20,926 nucleotides of DNA. Origin: Leptospiraceae bacterium. GTDB lineage: Bacteria; Spirochaetota; Leptospiria; Leptospirales; Leptospiraceae. Shown here one piece after another: positions 6,743 through 13,983 of the stretch. The notes beneath the pieces are model-generated. The model was not told the DNA's origin. It saw only the letters and a list, made by a program, of their open reading frames with translations, and searched no databases. Both the position numbers and the translations under genes were made by a program. Position 1 is the first letter of the stretch. Every line of letters starts with the position of its first letter. The DNA lies in contig JACKPB010000021.1 in the NCBI GenBank assembly GCA_024233875.1, forward strand, positions 1-20,926, read 5' to 3'.

Positions 6743-7930
6743 TTGTTCTCTTTTAAATCTTCAAAATTATTTAAACTGAACAAGAAGAGTAAGTTCAAGG
6801 TACCCACACCTATCATCAATGACAACTTAGTCATTACAAATATTTTCTATGGTAAAACTCTCCCTCCTGTGGGAGAGTTTCCCCGTAGAACTGAAATCGG
6901 TGAAATTCTCTTCCAATCCGGTACATCCCGTATCCTTTCTCCTGTGAATGGGATTGCCTATTTTGACAATACTCAGAACTCCGTGCACCTTCGCATAGAT
7001 GGAGAATTGAGCTTTCGTCCCAATTACGAACGACAGGAATTCACTTACCTCGAACTCAAAACTAAGTTGGACAATCTCGGGATTCTTTCCCTGGATTTTT
7101 CCGGCTACTTGATTTCCGAGCTCATGGATACTTTCACTGCCGGTGAAGGGTCCATTGTAGTCTTCTCTCCTTATACCCAGGAAGGACATATTGATTTTCA
7201 CTCTATGCTCTACACAAAGTTGAAACCGGAAGTAGATGCTTTCAAATCTACCCTGGAGAGTATTTTCAAAAAATCAAAGGTCATGGATTTCATAACTGAC
7301 AAACCGGGTCCCTATAGATATCCCGATGGAAATCCGAGATACTTCATCTCAAAGAAGTGCAATCAACCCCTAGAAAAAGAATTCCCCCATAAAAATGTTC
7401 TCTACTTGGGTCCGGAGACCCTCTATCATATCATCCAGGCACTTTACTACAATATTCCCTTCCACGAAAGGCATCTCAGTGTGAGTGTGATCAACAAAAA
7501 AGGTGTAGAAGAAGGGGAAGCAAGAGTGTTTCGGGTGAAAAACGGCACCAATCTCACTCATTTCTTTGATACGATTCTAAAAAAGAACAACTACCGTTAC
7601 TTCACAATCAATTCAATATACAACAAACAACCTGTCTTCGAGATCGGAGCTGAGTTCCTATTTGACTTTTTGAAACACCATTCCATCATTCTGAGTGAAT
7701 CCAAAAATCCCACCGATGTTCCGGGGATGTGCAATGATTGCAATGATTGTTCCTACTTCTGTCCGGTTTCAGCAGACCCCAGAGCTCTTCTCGACAAAGA
7801 CAAAAGCTCTTTTCAGAAAGACAGATGTCTCGAATGCGGGCTCTGTTCGGTGTATTGCCCCGTGCAAATTGACTTTTATGAATTGATCAAAACAAGCAAA
7901 AAGGATACTCAGGTCTATGCCGTCTCATAA
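6743..7930 (+). CDS. divergent RnfC-like 4Fe-4S protein
   Basis: A 395-residue homologue of RnfC, the peripheral NADH-side subunit of the Rnf complex, which couples ferredoxin:NAD oxidoreduction to ion pumping. An N-terminal barrel-sandwich region (about 28-75) leads to a Rossmann/SLBB-like region in which NVLYLGPETLYHIIQALYYN (218-237) followed by HLSVSV resembles the RnfC segment before the SLBB fold. The C-terminus carries two complete CxxCxxCxxxCP clusters: Cys330/333/336/340 and Cys362/365/368/372. The glycine-rich flavin/nucleotide motif of RnfC (GxGGAGFPT) is replaced by LSLDFSGYLIS near 115-125, so NADH or FMN binding is doubtful. It starts at TTG 6743, because no other start precedes the conserved N-terminal fold. 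It overlaps the next gene by 14 bases. Confidence 0.75.
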   Translation: MFSFKSSKLFKLNKKSKFKVPTPIINDNLVITNIFYGKTLPPVGEFPRRTEIGEILFQSGTSRILSPVNGIAYFDNTQNSVHLRIDGELSFRPNYERQEFTYLELKTKLDNLGILSLDFSGYLISELMDTFTAGEGSIVVFSPYTQEGHIDFHSMLYTKLKPEVDAFKSTLESIFKKSKVMDFITDKPGPYRYPDGNPRYFISKKCNQPLEKEFPHKNVLYLGPETLYHIIQALYYNIPFHERHLSVSVINKKGVEEGEARVFRVKNGTNLTHFFDTILKKNNYRYFTINSIYNKQPVFEIGAEFLFDFLKHHSIILSESKNPTDVPGMCNDCNDCSYFCPVSADPRALLDKDKSSFQKDRCLECGLCSVYCPVQIDFYELIKTSKKDTQVYAVS

Positions 7931-8864
7931 GATTGTTTTGACCAATAAGGGTTTCAAGACCCTCGGAAGTGAGATGTTCGTTGACATTGTCCACCTCTTC
8001 TTCTCTCTTCTGGCACTCTCCTTCTTTTCTTATCTTCACAATCAATACAGTCTACAATTTACATTATTCTATATCATATCCATACTGATTTATATTTTCT
8101 ATAGGATCAAGAATGGACACTTCTATCCATTCTCCTATTTTTACCAGATTTCCATATTTTTTCTCATCACCCCACTCATATTCTTAAATTGGGTGACCCT
8201 CCCCATATCCATGGCTCTTCTTGCGGTATCCTTGTTCAAAAAAAATCCGTTTAAGGAAATCTATTTCCCGATGGGGCTATTTCTCTCCTTAATCTCTATT
8301 TCAATCGGGATCATCATGGAGAAGCATCATATTTTCCAGACTCTTCTCACTCCCCCTCAAAATCCCGACACCTTTCTTTTGCATTCGAATCTCTCAGGCA
8401 TATTTTTCTATTCCTTTGAAAATCCAGTTGGTGCCATCGATTTTAAAAACTTTTCCATAGTTGAGAGCTACGGTCTTTACATTATGGTCTTCATCAGTCC
8501 CTTTCTTCTCAAGAAATACAATCTTTTCTCGGATGCTCTGGTCCTAGCAGGTATGTTTTTCCTGATCGGGATGCACTATCAAAACGAGTTTCAAACCCTT
8601 CAGGATCGAATCATCAATACCACCTGTCTCTGGTTTTTAATCTACACATCTCCGGGCAGAAACCATGGATTTTCTTTTTTGTTTTCCTTCATTTCGCTTG
8701 TTTTTACAATGGGAATCTCTTACTTGTCTCTAAAGGGGAATTTAGAATATCCGATTGTCTTAACAATATTAGGATTTTTCTTGATTCAGAGCGCCCTGTT
8801 TCTCCTTATCAGGGAAAAGATATTAGTCAAAACAATTCTTTTTAAGAATTTATTACGAAAATGA
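7917..8864 (+). CDS. polytopic membrane protein, probably RnfD/NqrB-like
   Basis: A 315-residue, strongly hydrophobic protein with roughly eight to ten membrane segments. Assignment to RnfD/NqrB rests on its position directly after the RnfC-like gene (14-base overlap), on its length, and on a short resemblance: KNPFKEIYFPMGLFLSLI (about 109-126) recalls the conserved NPFNPAM region of RnfD. The covalent-flavin motif (SGAT) of RnfD/NqrB is not visible, so if it is a homologue it may have lost the flavin. The ATG is preceded by a purine-rich AAGGA inside the rnfC-like coding region. It overlaps the following PtsN-like gene by 4 bases (ATGA), indicating translational coupling. It could alternatively be an unrelated membrane partner of the Fe-S protein. 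Confidence 0.45.
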   Translation: MPSHKIVLTNKGFKTLGSEMFVDIVHLFFSLLALSFFSYLHNQYSLQFTLFYIISILIYIFYRIKNGHFYPFSYFYQISIFFLITPLIFLNWVTLPISMALLAVSLFKKNPFKEIYFPMGLFLSLISISIGIIMEKHHIFQTLLTPPQNPDTFLLHSNLSGIFFYSFENPVGAIDFKNFSIVESYGLYIMVFISPFLLKKYNLFSDALVLAGMFFLIGMHYQNEFQTLQDRIINTTCLWFLIYTSPGRNHGFSFLFSFISLVFTMGISYLSLKGNLEYPIVLTILGFFLIQSALFLLIREKILVKTILFKNLLRK

Positions 8865-9325
8865 ATCATTTACTCGATCTAATCACTCCGGAAAACATCC
8901 TCTACGATTTTCAAGCTCAATCCAAGGAAGATGTCATTCGAAGACTCATCCATCATGGAATTTCGATCAATCTTTTCAGAAAAGAAGATTCCGAAGAGAT
9001 CATAGATTCCTTACTCACCCGTGAGAAATCGATGTCCACCGGAATAGGAAGCGGGGTTGCCATCCCTCATTGCTCTGTAAACCTAGTCGATGATCTCAAA
9101 GTAGTGATCGGACTTTCTAAGCTGGGCATTGATTTTGAAGCCATAGACAAGCTCCCTGTTCATATCTTCATACTCCTCATCGTTCCCAAAGAGAAATTTC
9201 AGGATCATATCAAAACCCTTGCCCTCATAGCCAAGACTCTGAATTTAAAAGAGGAGAGGGATAAGTTTATTCTGGCGACATCTTATGATGATATCATTTC
9301 AGCTTTTGATTATGTAAAACTATGA
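8861..9325 (+). CDS. ptsN: PTS EIIA(Ntr)-like protein
   Basis: A 154-residue single-domain EIIA of the fructose/nitrogen type. The phosphorylatable histidine is His70 in STGIGSGVAIPHC (59-71), the family's active-site block. LPVHIFILLIVPKE (about 98-111) and DHIKTLALIAKTL are the other typical segments. PtsN proteins receive phosphate from HPr or NPr and act as regulators of transporters, kinases and transcription rather than moving sugar. No EIIB or EIIC gene lies nearby. It overlaps both neighbours by 4 bases (ATGA at each junction), placing it between the RnfD-like membrane protein and the ABC permeases and suggesting that it regulates one of them. Confidence 0.9.
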   Translation: MNHLLDLITPENILYDFQAQSKEDVIRRLIHHGISINLFRKEDSEEIIDSLLTREKSMSTGIGSGVAIPHCSVNLVDDLKVVIGLSKLGIDFEAIDKLPVHIFILLIVPKEKFQDHIKTLALIAKTLNLKEERDKFILATSYDDIISAFDYVKL

Positions 9326-10218
9326 TTCTAAAAGAAATTTTCCGATTTCTTTTATTTCTAATTGTACTAAACTTCACCATTTCTCTTCTAACAGCCATTC
9401 GATCCACAGACTCGGTCTATCTCTTAGCAGATTCCGGAATGAAAGAATCAGATCTTCAGGAGCTTCAAAAAAAAAACTCTCTTCCCGAAAGAACAGTTTC
9501 GATCTCAAAAAGTATCTTCCTTCTTGATTTCGGAAAGACACTGAGCGGTGAAAATGTAACCCGAATCATTTTCCAGAGACTGGAGCCCACTCTGGTTCTG
9601 GCCGTGTTTTCTATTTTAGTGTTTGGTGGTATGGCGATTTTCTTATCCCTTCTCTCTATCTATTCCCGTTCACCCCATTTGGGAAATGCACTTTCCCATT
9701 TCTCCAATAGCATTCTCTCCACACCTATTTTCGTAGTAGCTGTTTTGCTCTTTATTGTCTTCTTTTTGGAGCTTTCCCTTTTCCCCCCGGGAGGGTATGA
9801 GAGGGGTTCCATCGCCTATCTGGTCTTGCCCGGAACAGCTCTCGGATCGAGAACCTTTGCCCGAATCTTTCTACTCAGCCATTCCGAATGCAAAAAGGAA
9901 TTGGAATCTCCTTACATCACCATTTTGAAATCCAGAGGATTCGGAAAAAACATTATCATCTTCAAATATGTATTTCACAAAATACTCCCTCCCGTCCTGG
10001 TATTTTTACTTCTGGACTTCAGCTCCTTACTTTCGGGTGCCATGATCGTTGAGGAGATTTACTTCTACCCCGGTATAGGGAAAGCAACCTACTCTGCGAT
10101 CAAGAACATGGACGAAAACCTGCTGAAGGGAATGCTGGTGTATTCGGGACTTATTTTTTATACAATCACCCGACTCGCCCGATCGATTCAGTCCAATCTC
10201 ATTCAGAAATCAGAGTAA
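9322..10218 (+). CDS. DppB/OppB-type ABC transporter permease
   Basis: A 298-residue integral membrane subunit of the peptide/nickel ABC family (binding-protein-dependent permease fold). It has an N-terminal membrane segment and a periplasmic region with LDFGKTLSGENV (68-79), corresponding to the GDxGxS region of DppB, then about five more segments. The EAA-like coupling loop is recognisable at about 197-224 (SPYITILKSRGFGKNI, then FHKILPP), and the signature EEIYFYPGIGKATYSAI lies at 244-260. An intact coupling loop implies an ATPase partner, but none is encoded in this window, nor is a solute-binding protein. It starts with an ATGA overlap with the ptsN-like gene, and the second permease follows 5 bases after its stop. 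Confidence 0.85.
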   Translation: MILKEIFRFLLFLIVLNFTISLLTAIRSTDSVYLLADSGMKESDLQELQKKNSLPERTVSISKSIFLLDFGKTLSGENVTRIIFQRLEPTLVLAVFSILVFGGMAIFLSLLSIYSRSPHLGNALSHFSNSILSTPIFVVAVLLFIVFFLELSLFPPGGYERGSIAYLVLPGTALGSRTFARIFLLSHSECKKELESPYITILKSRGFGKNIIIFKYVFHKILPPVLVFLLLDFSSLLSGAMIVEEIYFYPGIGKATYSAIKNMDENLLKGMLVYSGLIFYTITRLARSIQSNLIQKSE

Positions 10219-10223
10219 GCCTT

Positions 10224-10994
10224 ATGAAGTATGCAAAGTTCATCTTCCTGGTTCTGGTTCTATTCGGTTTGTTTTCCCAGAAACCTCCCGTGGACATCAA
10301 TCTCAAAGAAAGCTTTTGCACGTATTCTCTAGCTCATCCCATGGGTTGTGATCGCGTTGGGCGAGATGTATTCGGTTTGTTTGCCTATGGCTCTCTTCTC
10401 ACCATCCTCATTGCCATCCCAACAAAAGTCATAGCGCTTTTGGTTTCCCTTGTCTTTTGTTTGATATCCTATGTCTTCAAAGGTATTGTGGCAGAACTTA
10501 TCAACTCACTCTCAGCCGTCTTCCTCTCCATACCTTCTCTTCTCATTGCTCTGGTTGTCATCTTTACTTCAGAGAAAGGACTCCTGGTCTTCATTCTATC
10601 CATAACTCTTTCAGAATGGGCCAATTCTTATGAAATCCTATTCACCAAGATCCGTGAAGTGAAAGATAGTGGCTACGCAACGATTTCAAAAATATTTGGA
10701 GCGGGTGAAGTGTATGTATTCAGGAATCATATTTTGCCTGAGATCTACCCCTTGCTTCTGGTTCTTTTTCTAACAGGGATTCCCGCTGTAATCATGACTC
10801 TTTCCATTTTCAGTTATCTGGGAATTGATTTTGGCTCAGAATACTTCGGTCCCGGTTTGGGGGAACAGATCTCATTTTCCAAAGACTATTTTCACAGATC
10901 CCCTCTCTCAGTTCTTGCTCCCATCCTGGGAATTTTTCTTGTTGTAAATCTTTTCTATACAGGAGAAAAGAAAACTAAAGGAATTCCGGGGTAA
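10224..10994 (+). CDS. DppC/OppC-type ABC transporter permease
   Basis: A 256-residue partner permease of the same peptide/nickel ABC family, somewhat shorter than the usual 280-300. It has the diagnostic HPMGCDRVGRDVF (38-50; compare HPLGTDxxGRDV), a coupling loop at about 150-174 (GYATISKIFGAGEVY to NHILPE), and SYLGIDFG with GLGEQIS (197-217), all in DppC order. About five membrane segments follow the N-terminal one. Together with the preceding gene it would form a heterodimeric channel for an unknown solute, possibly peptides or metal chelates. The ATPase and binding protein must be encoded elsewhere. The next gene begins 10 (or 55) bases after the stop. Confidence 0.85.
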   Translation: MKYAKFIFLVLVLFGLFSQKPPVDINLKESFCTYSLAHPMGCDRVGRDVFGLFAYGSLLTILIAIPTKVIALLVSLVFCLISYVFKGIVAELINSLSAVFLSIPSLLIALVVIFTSEKGLLVFILSITLSEWANSYEILFTKIREVKDSGYATISKIFGAGEVYVFRNHILPEIYPLLLVLFLTGIPAVIMTLSIFSYLGIDFGSEYFGPGLGEQISFSKDYFHRSPLSVLAPILGIFLVVNLFYTGEKKTKGIPG

Positions 10995-11040
10995 ATTCAG
11001 AGAGATGAAGATAAAATTCAAGAAACACCAAATCTATCCC

Positions 11041-11045
11041 GGAGG
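11041..11045 (+). promoter_or_regulatory. ribosome binding site favouring the internal ATG
   Basis: GGAGG lies 4 bases before ATG 11050. The upstream in-frame ATG 11005 has only AGAG nearby. The spacing is short, so the choice is a preference. Confidence 0.5.
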
Positions 11046-11049
11046 TTGG

Positions 11050-12588
11050 ATGCAGAAAGTTCTTTCTTTCTTTTTGATTTATATCTTCCTATTTGTATCA
11101 CACAAATCCCTTCTCCCGGTTGATCAGGTTTATGATTTCCCATCCAGATATCTTCCTGAAAAAATTGTGTATGAAAAATTTAGAAAAGTTTGTATCTTCC
11201 CATTTCGAACACAGGTAGACAATCCCGATCTGAAGTATCTCTCCGGAGGACTCCCCGCAGTTATCTATGCCGGATTTTCCTCAGTCAAGTCCGTCTATGA
11301 CTCCGATCCCCTACCCGTCAGCATTCAACATGAATACGGTGACCCCAAAAATGAGATCAAAGAAAAAGAAACCAAGAAGTACAAGAAAGCCAATCCGGAC
11401 ACAGGAAAACCTGAGTTCATAAAAATCAAAATGGAATTTTTGGACAAACACATTCCGATCTTTTCCGATCAATCCATCCGTGCAGGTCGGGAAAATGACT
11501 GTTACTACATGATTACAGGAGAATACACTCCCGAGGGCAAGGACTCCTTAAAGATAGAAATTGAATTCACAGAAAGAAGAAAAGGAAAGTCAAAATCTTA
11601 CATAAGAAACACTACTATAAAGAGAAGTTTTCAGGAGATGCAAAACATCCTTCCCGAGATACGCACTGATTACTTTATCAGACAACCTGCGTTTGTCACC
11701 ATCACTTCGGAACCCGAATCCGGTTTCTTCGTCTTTATTGACGGCGACCTGGCCGGAAAGACTCCCCTCGAAAATCATCCCGTTCTCCCGGGGGATAGGA
11801 ACATCGAAGTGTTCTATGACAATTATAGAAAAATCAATCGTGTAGTGAAAACCGTAGAAGGATCCTTATCCAGAGTTCAGTACAATTTAAAGAAATTTGA
11901 ATGGAAGGGAAAGCTCACCGTAAACTGCAATATAGAAGGGGCTGAAGTGTATCTGGGAAACAAACTCATAGGAGAGACTCCACTGAAAGAATCGGATGTT
12001 CCTACAGGACAAAACCGAATTCGTATCACAAAGAAAGGATATGTGGACTATCTGGGTGGAGTTGAAATCAAAGAAGAAGAAACTCTTCTCATAAATGCTG
12101 TAATGAGGGAAGGAGATTCAGATACGTACTACAATAATGATCTGAATGTCTTTCAGGATTACTCTTACTTCGATTTTGGAATGTATTCTCTTTACGGAAC
12201 GATTTTCTTCTATGGTATCTACATGTACTCGGGTCTGAAGATCTCCAAAGAAGAAGATAAGATGTACAATAAAAGTATTTTTAACACTCTTACCTACTAC
12301 CAGGGTCTCTCCTCAGCCCTCACTAATGGGACCGGAAGTTCAGCTTTCCAAGAATTCACAGGTGCCTTAGCCTATCAACAGTACTATGTGGACAGCCTGA
12401 ATGCCAATACGGCAAAATACTATCAGTACCAGAACGCCAGTATCGCAGGAGCCCTCACTATGCTCACTCTCTCGGGAATCTTCCTCTATACCGGATTGAA
12501 CCGGGAAGCTATGGAGCTCGGATTTCATATCCCGAGAAACCCCAATGAGGGCGCAGAAGCCCATTTCCAGTACAATTTCAAATTTTAA
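11050..12588 (+). CDS. TolB-N-like and PEGA-domain envelope protein
   Basis: From ATG 11050 the protein has 512 residues and begins with a signal-peptide-like segment (MQKVLSFFLIYIFLFVSHKS). ATG 11005 would add 15 Lys-rich residues. KVCIFPFRTQ followed by LKYLSGGLPAVIYAGF (about 46-76) resembles the TolB N-terminal/CsgG-type fold. Two PEGA-like repeats follow: about 214-280 (VTITSEPESGFFVFIDGDLA, GKTPL) and 287-355 (LTVNCNIEGAEVYLGNKLIG, ETPL). PEGA domains are small beta-sandwiches common in surface and periplasmic proteins. The C-terminal third is Tyr-rich with two hydrophobic segments. It ends in PhE-like aromatic residues (YNFKF), compatible with an outer-membrane or lipid-associated location. 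It closes the packed run, and carA begins 71 bases later. Function unknown. Confidence 0.75.
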   Translation: MQKVLSFFLIYIFLFVSHKSLLPVDQVYDFPSRYLPEKIVYEKFRKVCIFPFRTQVDNPDLKYLSGGLPAVIYAGFSSVKSVYDSDPLPVSIQHEYGDPKNEIKEKETKKYKKANPDTGKPEFIKIKMEFLDKHIPIFSDQSIRAGRENDCYYMITGEYTPEGKDSLKIEIEFTERRKGKSKSYIRNTTIKRSFQEMQNILPEIRTDYFIRQPAFVTITSEPESGFFVFIDGDLAGKTPLENHPVLPGDRNIEVFYDNYRKINRVVKTVEGSLSRVQYNLKKFEWKGKLTVNCNIEGAEVYLGNKLIGETPLKESDVPTGQNRIRITKKGYVDYLGGVEIKEEETLLINAVMREGDSDTYYNNDLNVFQDYSYFDFGMYSLYGTIFFYGIYMYSGLKISKEEDKMYNKSIFNTLTYYQGLSSALTNGTGSSAFQEFTGALAYQQYYVDSLNANTAKYYQYQNASIAGALTMLTLSGIFLYTGLNREAMELGFHIPRNPNEGAEAHFQYNFKF

Positions 12589-12659
12589 ATCCCGTTCTCT
12601 CTTATTTTTTCCTCTTCATTTCGATTGACCTTATCTCAGTTTTTAAAAATCTTGGAAGC

Positions 12660-13742
12660 ATGAAAGCTTATCTGGTTTTAGAAAATGGGATGGTATTCCA
12701 GGGGGAGTCCTTTGGATATGAGAGTCCCGAGATTGGAGAGATTGTATTCAATACCTCCATGTCGGGGTATCAGGAGATTCTTACAGATCCTTCTTATAAG
12801 AAGCAAATCGTCACCCTGACCTATCCTATGATAGGAAATTACGGAATCTGTCCGGAAGATATGGAATCAGATAAGATCCAGGCAAGCGGACTGATAGTGA
12901 AAGAATATGTCGACATTCCCTCAAATTTTCGATCCAAAGAATCTCTGGGTAGTTTTCTAAAGAGATTCAAGATTCCGGGCATATCCGGGATTGACACGAG
13001 GAAACTCACCCGCCTCATTCGATCGGAAGGAGCTCCCAATGGTGGAATCTTTTTCGGAGATTCTTACTCAGACTCCTTTCTTGAAGAAGTAAAGAAATTT
13101 CCCGGAATCCAGGGAATGGATCTGGCGAGTGTGGTCACCACAGAAAAATCCTATCGCTTCGGAGAGTCCAAAGCCAATGCACCGAAACTGGCTGTCTACG
13201 ACTTTGGGATCAAGACAAACATTCTCAAAAAGTTGAATGAAGTTGGCTTTGATATTCAGGTCTTTCCGGCAAAGACCCCCGCAGAAGACCTTTTGAAAAG
13301 TAATTTTGATGCATACTTTCTTTCCAATGGACCCGGGGACCCCGAGCCCTTAGATTTTGCGATCCAAAACACCCGTCAGATCATCTCCTCAGGCAAACCC
13401 CTATTTGGTATCTGTCTCGGTCACCAAATCATAGGTCTGGCCATGGGAAAAAAGACTACAAAACTAAAATTCGGACACAGAGGTGGAAATCAACCCGTCC
13501 TAAATCTACTCACAAAACGCGTGGAAATTACCTCTCAAAATCATGGCTTTGCAGTCATAGAAGAGAAATCTAAAGAGATGACCACAACGCATACCAATCT
13601 CAATGACCAAACCAATGAAGGTATGAGTGCCGATGGGAAACCGATCATGTCGGTTCAGTATCATCCGGAGAGTTCTCCCGGACCCCATGACTCCGAATAC
13701 TTGTTTTCGGATTTCTATGAAATGGTAAAAAAATCAAAATAG
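12660..13742 (+). CDS. carA: carbamoyl-phosphate synthase small subunit
   Basis: A 360-residue glutaminase subunit of carbamoyl-phosphate synthetase, which releases ammonia from glutamine and channels it to CarB to make carbamoyl phosphate for pyrimidines and arginine. The N-terminal CPSase small-chain domain carries FNTSMSGYQEILTDPSY (30-46) and GIDTRKLTRLIR (110-121). The C-terminal class-I amidotransferase has the oxyanion region LSNGPGDP (221-228), nucleophile Cys252 in GICLGHQ, and catalytic His336 and Glu338 in QYHPESSPGP. All catalytic residues are present and the length is typical. carB is not adjacent, so it must be encoded elsewhere. A TTGACC (12625-12630) upstream could be a -35 box, but no good -10 follows, so read-through from the operon before it is possible. 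Confidence 0.97.
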   Translation: MKAYLVLENGMVFQGESFGYESPEIGEIVFNTSMSGYQEILTDPSYKKQIVTLTYPMIGNYGICPEDMESDKIQASGLIVKEYVDIPSNFRSKESLGSFLKRFKIPGISGIDTRKLTRLIRSEGAPNGGIFFGDSYSDSFLEEVKKFPGIQGMDLASVVTTEKSYRFGESKANAPKLAVYDFGIKTNILKKLNEVGFDIQVFPAKTPAEDLLKSNFDAYFLSNGPGDPEPLDFAIQNTRQIISSGKPLFGICLGHQIIGLAMGKKTTKLKFGHRGGNQPVLNLLTKRVEITSQNHGFAVIEEKSKEMTTTHTNLNDQTNEGMSADGKPIMSVQYHPESSPGPHDSEYLFSDFYEMVKKSK

Positions 13743-13753
13743 GAGAAATGAAT

Positions 13754-13939
13754 ATGGAAGAAAATCAAATTCCTGATAATTTTTGGGGAATCCCGATAGG
13801 TAAGGAAACTACACCGGAGGCTCTCTTAAAAGATCTCTGGGATCCGAACACCGAAGAAGTGTTCCCACCCAAAAACTTCATAGGACTTGGATGGGGTGTA
13901 AACTTTCATGCCATAGGAAAAAAACTGGGGATATTTTAA
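13754..13939 (+). CDS. small DUF5808-like protein
   Basis: A 61-residue protein. Its C-terminal half, DPNTEEVFPPKNFIGLGWGV followed by NFH, resembles the DUF5808 signature (DP-R-FVPK-FG-GWT-NF) seen in small or membrane-linked proteins of unknown role. ATG 13754 is preferred: AGGAG at 13741-13745 lies 8 bases before it but only 2 before the in-frame ATG at 13748. There is no membrane segment or signal peptide. It is 5-11 bases downstream of carA and ends before a strong terminator, so it belongs to the carA transcript. No functional link with carbamoyl phosphate is known to me. Confidence 0.65.
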   Translation: MEENQIPDNFWGIPIGKETTPEALLKDLWDPNTEEVFPPKNFIGLGWGVNFHAIGKKLGIF

Positions 13940-13950
13940 CCCTTCCATTT

Positions 13951-13983
13951 GCGTCTGAATCCTTCAGACGCTAGGCTTTTTTC
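13951..13983 (+). terminator. intrinsic terminator of the carA transcript
   Basis: A perfect 8-base stem GCGTCTGA (13951-13958) / TCAGACGC (13964-13971) with a 5-base loop is followed by TAGGCTTTTTT. The T-run is on the plus strand. The stem's last base and the T-run lie inside the stop codon and final Lys codons of the converging minus-strand gene. Confidence 0.85.

Noticed and set aside
12625..12653. Promoter for carA (TTGACC box)
   Set aside because: The -35-like box is good but no acceptable -10 lies at 16-18 bases, so it is mentioned under carA only.
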